A stretch of DNA of 28,507 bases from Marinosulfonomonas sp. PRT-SC04. GTDB taxonomy: Bacteria; Pseudomonadota; Alphaproteobacteria; Rhodobacterales; Rhodobacteraceae. This document shows positions 1 through 8,511 of the stretch, one piece after another. The DNA lies in contig JPUR01000214.1 in assembly GCA_001321835.1 (NCBI GenBank), positions 1 to 28,507 on the forward strand, read 5' to 3'. Positions within the stretch are counted from its first letter, which is position 1, and every line of letters begins with the position of its first letter. A model generated the notes under the pieces. It did not search any database. It had not been told where the DNA came from and saw only the letters and a program-made list of their open reading frames with translations. The translations under genes were made by a program, and so were the position numbers.

Positions 1-640
1 TGGCGTGAACTACTCCTTGATCTAAAGGCCCGTGGCCTGAATACCCCACCTAAACTTGCGGTAGGTGATGGCGCTTTGGGGTTTTGGGCGGCATTGCGAG
101 AGGTCTTTCCCCAGACAAAAGGACAACGTTGTTGGGTTCACAAAACCGCAAATATCCTCAATAAAATGCCCAAAGCCCTGCAAGCAAAGGCAAAGGCTGA
201 TTTGCATGAAATCTGCCTTCTCGGGCATGCTCGCATGCCCTGTCAGGTTATAGATGGCGGACACCAAGGATGATGCCGGAAAAGCCTTCGACCTCTTCTG
301 TGCAAAATACCAGGTCAAATACGAAAAAGCTGTCGCCTGTCTGAAAAAAGATCGGGATGCACTCCTGACATTCTTTGATTTTCCCGCCGAGCACTGGAAA
401 CACATCCGCACCACAAATCCTATTGAAAGCACCTTTGCAACCGTCCGCCACAGAACCAAGAGAACCAAGGGCTGCCTGAAACGAAACACTGCCATGGTGA
501 TGGTCTTTAAGCTCATAAAAGAGGCTGAGAAACGATGGCTAAAATTGAGGGGCAAAAACCAATTGCCAAAACTCATTCAAGGCGTCACATTCTCCGACGG
601 GATCGAGATAATCGAAAAACAAACCAAAAGCGCCGCCTGA
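1..640 (+). pseudogene. IS256-family (Mutator-type) transposase, 5'-truncated by window and frameshifted
   Basis: Frame 1 from base 1 to about 215 encodes the segment with GDGALGFW, which holds the second catalytic Asp of the DDE triad, and RCWVHKTANILNKMPK. The protein then continues in frame 2 from 254 to the stop at 640, with AEHWKHIRTTNPIEST carrying the catalytic Glu, and the usual C-terminus around NQLPKLI and DGIE. The two parts are separated by an extra 37 bp (about 216-252) that split a Trp codon and change frame. Without it the two pieces join as a normal IS256 transposase, in which HEI-W-MAD is expected at this place. The family cuts and pastes DNA through circular intermediates; this copy cannot make an intact enzyme. 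Family assignment is secure from the motifs. Confidence 0.88.
216..252. repeat. 37-bp palindrome-bearing insertion inside the transposase gene
   Basis: These 37 bases interrupt the IS256 coding sequence exactly within a Trp codon. Bases 223-240 form a perfect inverted repeat, GGGCATGC-tc-GCATGCCC, with 8-bp arms and a 2-bp loop. There is no obvious target-site duplication. It may be a small palindromic repeat element or a replication/repair product. I saw no second copy in the window. Confidence 0.6.
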
Positions 641-672
641 TGATCTCCGTCACCAACTTCTGCGGTTAACTC

Positions 673-905
673 CGGGTGTGGCGCTGGTGATCGACATGGA
701 AAACCGCCCCTGCCACCTGCCTGCCAAGGTGATCAACGAGGATTTTCCCGACAAGGGGCGTGCCTTCAAACTCGCCGCCAAAGGCTTGCGCGGCGTTACC
801 GGGTGGGTTGAACACGAAGGAATGTTGCGTCTGGGTGACGAATTCATACTACATATTCCGGACCAACCTGCGTGGCCACATTTGGGGTATGCGCGCGGCT
901 TCTGA
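673..905 (+). pseudogene. C-terminal remnant of a MOSC-domain protein, cut by IS256
   Basis: The frame reads through from the end of the insertion sequence into about 77 residues, beginning TPGVALVIDMENRPCHLPAK and including KGLRGVTGWVEHEG and GDEFILHIPDQ, then stops at 905. This looks like the C-terminal part of the short MOSC (molybdenum-cofactor sulfurase C-terminal) proteins of Rhodobacterales, from memory of the family; members are usually nearly 200 residues. The N-terminal part would lie on the far side of the insertion, outside the window. A GTG at 678 could serve as a start, but no ribosome-binding site precedes it, so a disrupted gene is the better reading. MOSC proteins are thought to handle sulfur or reduced N-oxides with a molybdenum cofactor; none of that can be confirmed here. 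Confidence 0.6.
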
Positions 906-1025
906 TGGATTTGCAATGCGACGATTCTGCGTTCAGAAATGTCGGATTTACTCTGTTGATCCATTGTAGCTCTTGTAAGGTTGTCTGAAATACAGACGCC
1001 ATGACCTCTCAAAGGATACGTAGAA

Positions 1026-2702
1026 ATGAATTTTAAGTCCGACATTGAAATTGCCCGCGAAGCCAACAAAAAACCTATTCAGGAAATTGGCGCCAAGCTT
1101 GGCATTCCCACTGAACATCTGCTGCCTTATGGCCACGACAAGGCCAAGATCAGTCAGGAATTCATCGAGAGCGTGATGGGGAACCCCAAAGGCAAACTGA
1201 TCCTTGTGACCGCGATCAACCCGACACCGGCGGGCGAGGGCAAGACCACCACCACGGTTGGTCTGACCGATGGTTTGAACCAGATTGGTAAAAAAGCAGC
1301 GCTTTGTATCCGCGAAGCCTCCTTGGGGCCGTGCTTTGGCATGAAGGGCGGCGCCGCTGGCGGTGGCTATGCTCAAGTGGTGCCGATGGAGGAAATGAAC
1401 CTGCATTTCACCGGTGATTTCCACGCGATCACTTCGGCGCACAACCTTTTGTCGGCGATGATCGACAACCATATTTACTGGGGCAACGCGCTGGGAATTG
1501 ATGAGCGTCGCGTGGTTTGGAAGCGGGTTCTCGATATGAACGATCGTGCGCTGCGCGATGTTGTGACTTCGCTTGGCGGTGTGGCCAACGGGTTCCCGCG
1601 TCAGACCGGTTTTGACATCACCGTGGCGTCGGAAGTGATGGCAATCCTGTGTTTGTCGAATAACCTTAAGGACTTGGAAAAACGTCTGGGCGATATCATC
1701 GTTGCCTACACTCGCAAACGCGAGCCAATTTATTGCCGCGATATTGAGGCCGATGGTGCGATGACCGTGCTGTTAAAGGATGCGATGCAGCCCAATCTGG
1801 TGCAGACGCTGGAAAACAATCCGGCCTTTGTGCATGGTGGCCCGTTTGCCAATATTGCGCATGGTTGTAACTCGGTGATTGCCACCAACACAGCACTTCG
1901 GGTGGCCGATTATGTTGTCACCGAGGCTGGCTTTGGTGCTGATCTCGGGGCTGAAAAGTTCATGAATATCAAATGCCGTAAGGCTGGGCTGGCGCCAGAT
2001 GTGATTGTTCTGGTGGTGACAGTTCGGGCGATGAAAATGAACGGCGGCGTGGCGCGCAAGGAGCTGGGGCCGGAAAACGTTCAGGCGGTTAAGGATGGCT
2101 GTCCGAACCTTGGCCGTCACATTGGCAATATGAAATCCTTCGGGGTGCCGGTGGTGGTGGCGATCAACCATTTTGTCACCGATACCGAAGCTGAAATTCA
2201 GGCGATACAGGATTACGTTGCGTCCCAAGGGGCCGAGGCAATTTTGAGCCGCCATTGGGAATTTGGTGGCAAAGGCGCTGAAGAACTGGCCACGAGGGTG
2301 GCTGAAATTGCCGACAGTGGCGTCAGCAAGTTTGTAACCCTTTACAGAGATGATCTGCCATTGATGGAAAAAATCGAGTGTATTGCGCATTCGATTTACC
2401 ATGCATCCGAGGTGATTGCCGACAAGAAAATCCGCGATCAATTGCAGGCATGGGAGGAGGCAGGTTACGGCCATCTGCCGGTCTGCATGGCGAAAACCCA
2501 GTATTCCTTTAGCACGGATCCCAGCCTGCGCGGGGCGCCGACCGGTCACACCATTCCGGTCCGCGAAGTCCGTTTATCTGCCGGTGCCGGATTTGTGGTG
2601 GTGATTTGTGGGGACGTTATGACGATGCCGGGCTTGCCCAGTAAACCCGCGGCCCAAAACATTAGGCTGAATGATGCCGGTGAAATCGAGGGCTTGTTCT
2701 AG
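1026..2702 (+). CDS. fhs: Formate--tetrahydrofolate ligase
   Basis: This cytoplasmic enzyme joins formate to tetrahydrofolate using ATP, giving 10-formyl-THF. The 558-residue length is normal for the monofunctional bacterial form. The ATP loop [12 protein letters not shown] lies at about residues 65-76, followed by the conserved [19 protein letters not shown] and, further on, [13 protein letters not shown] and [13 protein letters not shown] motifs. The ATG at 1026 is preceded by AAAGGA at about 1012-1017, which fixes the start. folD lies just downstream, so the pair would interconvert formate, 10-formyl-, methenyl- and methylene-THF. In roseobacters such a pair commonly serves oxidation of methyl groups from compounds such as DMSP or glycine betaine; that role is inferred. 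No oddities seen. Confidence 0.97.
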   Translation: MNFKSDIEIAREANKKPIQEIGAKLGIPTEHLLPYGHDKAKISQEFIESVMGNPKGKLILVTAINPTPAGEGKTTTTVGLTDGLNQIGKKAALCIREASLGPCFGMKGGAAGGGYAQVVPMEEMNLHFTGDFHAITSAHNLLSAMIDNHIYWGNALGIDERRVVWKRVLDMNDRALRDVVTSLGGVANGFPRQTGFDITVASEVMAILCLSNNLKDLEKRLGDIIVAYTRKREPIYCRDIEADGAMTVLLKDAMQPNLVQTLENNPAFVHGGPFANIAHGCNSVIATNTALRVADYVVTEAGFGADLGAEKFMNIKCRKAGLAPDVIVLVVTVRAMKMNGGVARKELGPENVQAVKDGCPNLGRHIGNMKSFGVPVVVAINHFVTDTEAEIQAIQDYVASQGAEAILSRHWEFGGKGAEELATRVAEIADSGVSKFVTLYRDDLPLMEKIECIAHSIYHASEVIADKKIRDQLQAWEEAGYGHLPVCMAKTQYSFSTDPSLRGAPTGHTIPVREVRLSAGAGFVVVICGDVMTMPGLPSKPAAQNIRLNDAGEIEGLF

Positions 2703-2786
2703 CACTCATACTGGGGCTTGATTTCGGGCGCCGATCCGCGCAAAAACAGCGTATGATCGGCGCTTGGCGCGCCAAAGGAGCCTGCG

Positions 2787-3089
2787 GTGAGATCCGTTAC
2801 CGAATTTCAAAACATGACTGACTTGCGTGGCGAGATTGACATGCTGGACGGTCAAATTGTGGCGCTGTTGGCACGGCGTGCGGCGCTGATTGACCGCGCG
2901 GTTGTGTTGAAGCCGGTTGAGGGGCTGCCGGCCCGGATCGATGCGCGGGTTGATGCTGTTTTGCAAAATGTACGCGCCCATGCTGATGCGGCTGGGCTGG
3001 ACGCGGCACTGGTCGAGATGATTTGGCGAGGGATGATCGAGTGGTCAATTTCGCGCGAAGAAGTGACATTGGGCAAATCCCTGAATTGA
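2787..3089 (+). CDS. Chorismate mutase, AroQ class (short all-helical type)
   Basis: A 100-residue protein with the pattern of the small all-helical chorismate mutases: LRGEIDMLDGQIVALLARR at about residues 13-31, a lysine at 42 and a second helix around RIDARVDAVL. The family turns chorismate into prephenate, the branch point to phenylalanine and tyrosine, or acts as isochorismate-pyruvate lyase in PchB-like members. I cannot tell these two apart from sequence alone. The start chosen is GTG at 2787, with AAAGGAG at 2774-2780 six bases upstream; an ATG at 2814 is an alternative without a good binding site. It sits between fhs (84-bp gap) and folD (15-bp gap) and probably shares their transcript. 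Its link to one-carbon metabolism is not clear. Confidence 0.85.
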   Translation: MRSVTEFQNMTDLRGEIDMLDGQIVALLARRAALIDRAVVLKPVEGLPARIDARVDAVLQNVRAHADAAGLDAALVEMIWRGMIEWSISREEVTLGKSLN

Positions 3090-3104
3090 TTAAGGAGACG
3101 GCAA

Positions 3105-4007
3105 ATGACGGCGACGATTATTGACGGTAAGGCTTTTGCGGCCACGGTTCGGGGCAAAGTGGCGGTGCATGTTGCGCGTCTAAAAGCCGATCACGATATC
3201 AAGCCCGGTTTGGCTGTGGTATTGGTTGGCGAAGATCCCGCCTCTCAGGTTTATGTCCGCTCCAAGGGCAAAATGACCACCGAAGTCGGGATGAATTCTT
3301 ACGAGCATAAGCTGGATGTTGACACCAGCGAAGCTGATTTGTTGGCGCTGATTGAACGGTTAAACAAGGATCCTGCTGTACATGGAATTTTGGTGCAATT
3401 GCCGTTGCCAAAGCATTTAAACGAGGCTCTGGTGATCAATTCAATTGATCCTGCCAAGGATGTCGACGGGTTTCACATCTCCAATGTCGGGTTGCTGGCG
3501 ACCGGGCAAAAATCAATGGTGCCTTGCACGCCACTGGGGTGCTTGATGATGCTGCGCGAACATCACGGATCACTTTCAGGTCTGAACGCGGTGGTGATTG
3601 GGCGCAGCAATATCGTTGGCAAACCGATGGCGCAATTGCTGTTGGGCGACAGCTGCACCGTGACGATTGCACATTCCCGCACCAAAGATTTGCCTGATGT
3701 GGTGCGCCGTGCTGACATTGTGGTGGCCGCTGTAGGCCGTGCCGAAATGGTGCCGGGCGACTGGATCAAAAAAGGCGCGACGGTGATCGATGTAGGGATC
3801 AACCGCCTTGATGCGCCGGAGCGCGGTGAAGGGAAAACCCGTCTGGTCGGCGATGTGGATTTCGCATCGGTGTCAGAGGTGGCAGGGGCGATCACGCCGG
3901 TTCCGGGCGGGGTCGGGCCAATGACGATTGCCTGTTTGCTGGCCAATACCGTCACCGCATGTTGCCGTGCCAACGGGCTGGATGAGCCTGAAGGGTTAAC
4001 GGTTTAA
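3105..4007 (+). CDS. folD: Bifunctional methylenetetrahydrofolate dehydrogenase / methenyltetrahydrofolate cyclohydrolase
   Basis: The enzyme oxidises 5,10-methylene-THF to methenyl-THF with NADP and hydrolyses this to 10-formyl-THF. The 300-residue protein shows all family signatures: [14 protein letters not shown] with the catalytic Tyr-x3-Lys, the PLGCLMML segment, the nucleotide-binding [15 protein letters not shown], and the C-terminal [10 protein letters not shown]. The ATG at 3105 follows AAGGAG at a good distance. It lies 15 bp after the chorismate mutase and works with the upstream fhs. The gene converges with the crotonase gene (33-bp gap); no clear intrinsic terminator lies between them. 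Confidence 0.97.
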   Translation: MTATIIDGKAFAATVRGKVAVHVARLKADHDIKPGLAVVLVGEDPASQVYVRSKGKMTTEVGMNSYEHKLDVDTSEADLLALIERLNKDPAVHGILVQLPLPKHLNEALVINSIDPAKDVDGFHISNVGLLATGQKSMVPCTPLGCLMMLREHHGSLSGLNAVVIGRSNIVGKPMAQLLLGDSCTVTIAHSRTKDLPDVVRRADIVVAAVGRAEMVPGDWIKKGATVIDVGINRLDAPERGEGKTRLVGDVDFASVSEVAGAITPVPGGVGPMTIACLLANTVTACCRANGLDEPEGLTV

Positions 4008-4040
4008 GCACCGAGATCACGAAAAATTATAACGTGCGGC

Positions 4041-4835
4041 CTAGTCTTTGAAGTTGGCCGAGCGTTTTTCAAACCCTGCCATCAAGGCTTCGATTTGGTT
4101 CGGGCTGCCGATCAGACGCTCTTGAGCTTTTGATTCCAGCAGCAACGCGTCGACCACATCCATATCCTGCGTGGCGGTGATCAATGCCTTGGCCTCGTGC
4201 ACAGCATCTGGACTGCGGGCGGCGATTTCGTTGGCGAGCGCTGTGGCGCGGGCCAACGGATCATCGGAAATCTCGGTGATGAAGCCCCAGTTTTGCGCGT
4301 CCTTGGCCGCGAACACTTCGGCGGTATAGGTCAGGCGGCGGATCACATCACCACGGGCAAGGTGGTGCATCAACACCATGCCGCCCATGTCAGGCACCAG
4401 CCCCCATTTGCCCTCCATAATTGAGAATTTTGTGTCAGGGGCGGCGATGCGGATGTCGGCCCCCAGCATGATCTGGAAGGCACCGCCAAAAGCGTAGCCA
4501 TGCACCGCCGCGATCACGGGCATTGGCAAGTCGGCCCAAACCATCGCGGTGCGTTGAAACAGGTTGGACAGCCCGTGGGTGCGGGTCATGACGCCGCCAG
4601 CTTTGGCGACTTCGCCGATCAGCAGTTGAAATGTGCTGGTGTCGAGCCCAGCAGAAAATGCGGCCCCGTCACCACAGAGCACCACCGCCCTGATGTCGCG
4701 GCGTGTTGCCAAACCTTCGCCAGCGCTGACAATAGCGTTGATCATATCCAGATCAAGCGCGTTGCGTTTTTCGGGGCGGGTCAGGGTGACAGTGGCAATG
4801 TTGCCGCTCACATCAATGCGTACACGATTTGACAT
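4041..4835 (-). CDS. Enoyl-CoA hydratase/isomerase (crotonase) family protein
   Basis: A 264-residue crotonase-fold protein. The oxyanion-hole segments are visible (GDGAAFSAGLD and HGYAFGGAFQ), and a Glu in FSIMEGKWGLVPDMGG matches the second catalytic Glu of rat mitochondrial enoyl-CoA hydratase. The place of the first catalytic Glu appears to be Gln in GGAFQIMLGAD, and there is an Asp in VPDMGG, a pattern closer to isomerase-type crotonases; the exact reaction is therefore open. An in-frame start 42 bp upstream exists, but ATG at 4835 is preferred because it begins MSNRVRIDVSG and overlaps the ATPase stop by one base (TAATG). This arrangement suggests translational coupling with the upstream AAA gene. 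Confidence 0.88.
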   Translation of the reverse strand: MSNRVRIDVSGNIATVTLTRPEKRNALDLDMINAIVSAGEGLATRRDIRAVVLCGDGAAFSAGLDTSTFQLLIGEVAKAGGVMTRTHGLSNLFQRTAMVWADLPMPVIAAVHGYAFGGAFQIMLGADIRIAAPDTKFSIMEGKWGLVPDMGGMVLMHHLARGDVIRRLTYTAEVFAAKDAQNWGFITEISDDPLARATALANEIAARSPDAVHEAKALITATQDMDVVDALLLESKAQERLIGSPNQIEALMAGFEKRSANFKD

Positions 4836-6145
4836 TAGTGGATAATTTCCTCTTCTTTGACGAACATATTGGCCCAAGCCCGATCCAGAAGGTCAGGGCG
4901 CATTTGGCGCGGCATGTCTTCAAAATCGCAAATTGCGATCATCTGATCGATCAGGAACACTGGCTGATAATTGGCATAGACATTATCAATGGTCGGGTAT
5001 TTTTTCTTCAACAGGTGCACCAGCGTGGCCTCGTCCAGCGCGATTTTTTTCTTGCGGGCCACCATGGCGAAAATCTTCAGGAAATCTTCTTGGCATGGGC
5101 CGTCAATTTTGATCTTGAAGAAAATCCGGCGCAGGGCAGCTTTGTCGAAAATCTTGTTGGGGTGGAAATTTGTCGAGAAGATCACCAAGGTGTCAAACGG
5201 CACCTCGAATTTTTCACCCGATTGCAGCGACAAAATATCTTTGCCCTCTTCCAGCGGCACAATCCAGCGGTTGATCAGCGCCTGTGGAGATTCGGCCTGC
5301 CGCCCAAGATCATCGACGATGAACACGCCGCCAGTTGATTTTAGCTGAAGCGGGGCCTGATAGGTGCGCGCGGTTGGATTGTAAACCAAATCGAGCATAT
5401 CCAGCGTCAATTCACCGCCGGTGATAACGGTCGGGCGCTCGCAGCGCACATAGCGGGTGTCATAGCGGTTGCCGGTGCGGCGCAGACTGTTGGGGTCATC
5501 CACCTGTTCTTCGGCGGCGTTGTGGACGATCGGGTCATAAACTGTGATCACTTGGCCCGCGTATTCAAGCGCGCGAGGCACGAAAATCTTATCTCCCAGT
5601 GCGTCACGGATGCCATTTGAGATGGCGGATTTACCGTTGCCCGGTGGGCCATACATCAACACCGAGCGCCCCGAACTAACCGCGGGCCCCAGTTGATCCA
5701 GCAGATCGTCAGGTAAAATCAGGTGCCCCATAGCGCTGGTTAATTGCTCGCGGCTGAGCTGGATGTTCCGGATTGATTGGCGTTTAACTTGTTCTTTGTA
5801 AACATCCAGCGGCACCGGCATCGCGCCGTAATATTCCGATTGCGAGAGGGCATCCAGCGTGCGGGCTTTGCCGGCATCGGTCAGCTGATAGCCCATTTGA
5901 CCGCCAGATCCAGCATGCAGTGTACCGGTGGCCTGTAGCAGTTTTTGTTCGCGCGCCAGATCGACCAACTCCTGCGTCACAGGGACCGGCAAGCAGATTG
6001 AGGCAGAGATTTCGGCGACCAATTCCAGATTTTTCCGGAACATGGTCTTTAGTAAAATATCGCGCATCATCACCATCGAGAGGCGCATCTCGCTCATGCG
6101 TTTGGGGGCGGGAGGGGCTTGGACGCCGGTTGTTTCCATGTTCAT
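4835..6145 (-). CDS. AAA-type P-loop ATPase of unknown role
   Basis: A 436-residue protein. An N-terminal region of about 100 residues looks like a winged-helix or other helical domain, with QMGYQLTDAGKART. The ATPase core follows: Walker A GPPGNGKS at about 166-173, Walker B GGVFIVDDLGR at 272-282, a sensor-1-like STNF at 324-327 and a likely arginine finger in AALRRI near 337-341. No membrane segment or signal peptide is seen. It reads as a MoxR- or remodelling-type AAA protein, but I do not recognise a named subfamily. AGGTAG lies 5-10 bases before the ATG at 6145. It is coupled to the crotonase gene downstream and lies near the tad cluster on the same strand, separated from it by a plus-strand membrane gene; a link to pilus assembly is possible but unproven. 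Confidence 0.8.
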   Translation of the reverse strand: MNMETTGVQAPPAPKRMSEMRLSMVMMRDILLKTMFRKNLELVAEISASICLPVPVTQELVDLAREQKLLQATGTLHAGSGGQMGYQLTDAGKARTLDALSQSEYYGAMPVPLDVYKEQVKRQSIRNIQLSREQLTSAMGHLILPDDLLDQLGPAVSSGRSVLMYGPPGNGKSAISNGIRDALGDKIFVPRALEYAGQVITVYDPIVHNAAEEQVDDPNSLRRTGNRYDTRYVRCERPTVITGGELTLDMLDLVYNPTARTYQAPLQLKSTGGVFIVDDLGRQAESPQALINRWIVPLEEGKDILSLQSGEKFEVPFDTLVIFSTNFHPNKIFDKAALRRIFFKIKIDGPCQEDFLKIFAMVARKKKIALDEATLVHLLKKKYPTIDNVYANYQPVFLIDQMIAICDFEDMPRQMRPDLLDRAWANMFVKEEEIIH

Positions 6146-6337
6146 TTGGTCTACCTGTAATTATCGTATGCTGCTTTTTATGTTTTGCGAAATTCTACTG
6201 TGGATATGGCAAATGGACAACAAAAACCGCTGATGCCTATACCTAATGTTATGTTTCACCGCTAATGTTGCTAAAAAAATAACAAATTGTAACTTCGGTA
6301 TCACATCGCCATCATTAAGGCACCAAAGAGGGCAGAA

Positions 6338-7957
6338 ATGAACAAAGCAAATCCTGCAATATTATTCGGATTTTTAGCAACCGTTCTGGGTTTGATGGGC
6401 GGCTTGGCTCTGATGAAGGGGGCTTTGCTGGTTGGCAAACATGAGGCTGATACGCTGCATTTGCTGCAAATCGTGTTTCGGATGGATGCCGGGCAATGGC
6501 CGCATTTGGATTTCATGACGCCGATTGGCGCCCTGGCCTTTGCGCCGATTGCCTTTTTCATGGGGCAGGGGGTCGGGGTTGGTCATGCCATCCTTTATGC
6601 GCAGATCGGGCTTGGACTGGTGCTGCTGCCGGCGGTTTGGTGGGTGGGCATTGGCCGGATGCGCGGTTGGGTGCCCTATCTGTTTGGCGCGACTGTTTTG
6701 GTGTTGGCGACAGCGCTGGTGTTCGGGCTTGGCGAGCCGACGATTTCGATTTCGATGTATTACAATCGTTGGGCTTGGGCGATTTCATTCGTGGCGATTG
6801 GGCTGGCAATTCTTCCGGCGCTTGGGCGTCAACATCCGATACTGGATGGGGGTATTATCGGCGTTTGCATGGCCGCGTTGGTGCTGTTGAAAATGACTTA
6901 TTTTGTGGCGTTTGCACCTGCGATTGTGATCGGGATGTTGCTGCTAAAAACCTATAAGGCCTTGGGGGTCGCACTATTTTTGGGCGTGGCTGTTCTTGCT
7001 GTTCTCACCCTGTTTTCGGGTTTTGAATTTTGGCAGGCCTATCTGGGGGATCTGTTGCTGGTTGCGGGCTCCGAGTTGCGCGCGCAACCCGGCGAGAGCT
7101 TACGCACCATTATCCTGGCGCCGGCCTATGTGACCGGCACAGTGGTCGCGGTTTCAGCGATGGTTTTACTGCGCCAAACCAATGATCGGGCCGGTGGGGC
7201 GACGTTGTTGTTTCTGATCCCGAGCTTCATTTATGTTAGCTTCCAAAACTTTGGCAATGATGCGCAATGGCTGGTGATGTTGGCGGTGTTGGTGTTTTCA
7301 ATGCTGCCCGATGCGGCGGCATTCGGGCGTTGGAATTTGAACTTGCGGGCTGGCCTGACGGTGGTCGGGGTGGTGGCGCTGACATTGGCGGCGCCGTCGA
7401 TGATTAATTTGGCCACCAGCCCGTATCGGCATTTGGGGCTGAATAAGGACTGGTATCGGCCGATCTTGCCGCAACATACCGTCCATCACGACATCAGGTT
7501 TTTAACGCTGCGCACCCATCGGATCGAGACACGGATACCGATGGATGACCCCGCAGTAGGGCATCTGGTTAAGGACGCGGTGCGTGATGATTTGGCCATG
7601 CTGATGGGGGTGCCTTTGCCCGCTTGCGAGCTGGAGATGGGGCTGGCAGGCTGGATCAATGTCATCGCGCAAGATTTACAGCAGGCGGGGCTGAGCAAGG
7701 GGAAGCGTTTGTTCGTGGCAGATGTGTTTTCCAGTCATTGGCTGTTCAATGATCTTGAGCCATTGCCACAGGGGGCGCCGTGGTATTACGGCGGCCTGTC
7801 AGGCTTTGATGCTGCGGATTACTTGCTGGTGCCGCTGTGTCCGGCCGTGCCTGGTATTCGCAAGCAAGTGTTGGAGGAGATCGCAGCACGTGATGATATT
7901 TCGCTGACAGAAATTCGGCGCACAGGTCTGTATGTTTTGCTAGAAATAGCGCCGTAA
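6338..7957 (+). CDS. Multi-pass membrane protein, possibly a GT-C-fold glycosyltransferase-like protein
   Basis: A 539-residue protein with about 10 hydrophobic segments over residues 8-370 and a soluble C-terminal part of about 170 residues. The first loop has an acidic pair in KHEADTLHLL (residues 34-43) and GQWPHLDFMTPIG (52-64). This resembles the acidic loop and the G-x2-P-x2-DF-x2-P-x-G pattern of polyprenyl-phosphate-sugar-dependent GT-C transferases. The resemblance is the only ground for the name, so the activity is tentative. ATG at 6338 follows AAAGAGGGCAG. It is divergent from the AAA gene and convergent with the tad cluster, with a shared hairpin terminator at 7964-7991. Pilin or surface glycosylation would fit its position but is speculation. 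Confidence 0.55.
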   Translation: MNKANPAILFGFLATVLGLMGGLALMKGALLVGKHEADTLHLLQIVFRMDAGQWPHLDFMTPIGALAFAPIAFFMGQGVGVGHAILYAQIGLGLVLLPAVWWVGIGRMRGWVPYLFGATVLVLATALVFGLGEPTISISMYYNRWAWAISFVAIGLAILPALGRQHPILDGGIIGVCMAALVLLKMTYFVAFAPAIVIGMLLLKTYKALGVALFLGVAVLAVLTLFSGFEFWQAYLGDLLLVAGSELRAQPGESLRTIILAPAYVTGTVVAVSAMVLLRQTNDRAGGATLLFLIPSFIYVSFQNFGNDAQWLVMLAVLVFSMLPDAAAFGRWNLNLRAGLTVVGVVALTLAAPSMINLATSPYRHLGLNKDWYRPILPQHTVHHDIRFLTLRTHRIETRIPMDDPAVGHLVKDAVRDDLAMLMGVPLPACELEMGLAGWINVIAQDLQQAGLSKGKRLFVADVFSSHWLFNDLEPLPQGAPWYYGGLSGFDAADYLLVPLCPAVPGIRKQVLEEIAARDDISLTEIRRTGLYVLLEIAP

Positions 7958-7963
7958 ATAGAC

Positions 7964-7991
7964 CAGAGCCTGCCGATTTTGGCAGGCTCTG
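7964..7991. terminator. Bidirectional hairpin between convergent genes
   Basis: A perfect 11-bp stem, CAGAGCCTGCC / GGCAGGCTCTG, with the 6-base loop GATTTT lies between the stops of the membrane protein gene (7957) and the prepilin peptidase gene (8011). The position suggests a two-way terminator. The T-tracts on either side are weak. Confidence 0.7.
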
Positions 7992-8010
7992 TGAATGTAT
8001 GGCCTATATT

Positions 8011-8511
8011 CTATTGCCCGTATGCCACCCCAAGGGCGAGGTAGACAACCAAGCTTGCGCCAAGCGCGACCCCCATCGGGAAATCCTTGTTGTCCCAGCT
8101 TTTCCAGTCGGATGTCAGCTTGCGAAAGGCTTTGCTGCGTTGAAATAGGCGATGTGTTAGCAGCGAAACCAAGACAACCGCCGCCAGTATATACATCATA
8201 ATTGCAGCATCGCCCCACGCCACAAACGGGGCGATCGCGGCGGCAAATTTCGCGTCACCCGCCCCCAAAAATCCAAGGCTGCTGCACAGAAAACCAATCA
8301 CCAACATCACCACAAAATGCAGCATACGCCATGTGTATTCCTCAAATGGCAGGGTCAAAAATCCGATGATTAGAAACACCACAATCAGCGCAAAGACCGC
8401 CTTGTTGGTGATTTTCATAAACTTTAGGTCAGTATAAGCGACCCAGATCGAGATCACGATTGCAAAGGGCAAAAACCACAGTGCGCTAGCGGCTGAAATG
8501 ACGATGCTCAT
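8011..8511 (-). CDS. cpaA: Tad/Cpa prepilin peptidase (A24 family)
   Basis: A 166-residue membrane peptidase expected to cleave the leader of Flp-type prepilins in the inner membrane. Both catalytic aspartates are present: Asp28 in AYTDLK and Asp86 in GAGDAK, which matches the GxGD signature of aspartyl prepilin peptidases. Several hydrophobic helices are visible. The length fits the short TadV/CpaA type, which lacks the N-methylating domain. The ATG at 8511 overlaps the stop of the tadD-like gene by one base (TAATG), so it is probably translated from the same transcript as the last gene of the cluster. Its prepilin substrate is not encoded in this window. Confidence 0.92.
   Translation of the reverse strand: MSIVISAASALWFLPFAIVISIWVAYTDLKFMKITNKAVFALIVVFLIIGFLTLPFEEYTWRMLHFVVMLVIGFLCSSLGFLGAGDAKFAAAIAPFVAWGDAAIMMYILAAVVLVSLLTHRLFQRSKAFRKLTSDWKSWDNKDFPMGVALGASLVVYLALGVAYGQ

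Larger units (their letters stand above)
1..671 (+). mobile_element. IS256-family insertion sequence, 3' part (5' end outside window)
   Basis: The stretch carries the 3' half of an IS256-type transposase, followed after the stop codon by about 30 bp ending in GGTTAACTC near 664-672, which I take as the terminal inverted repeat. The coding sequence resuming right after it reads like the tail of a MOSC-domain protein, so the element end lies close to 668-672. The other end and the target duplication are outside the window, so the boundary is an estimate. The transposase is broken, so this copy is probably inactive by itself. Confidence 0.75.
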
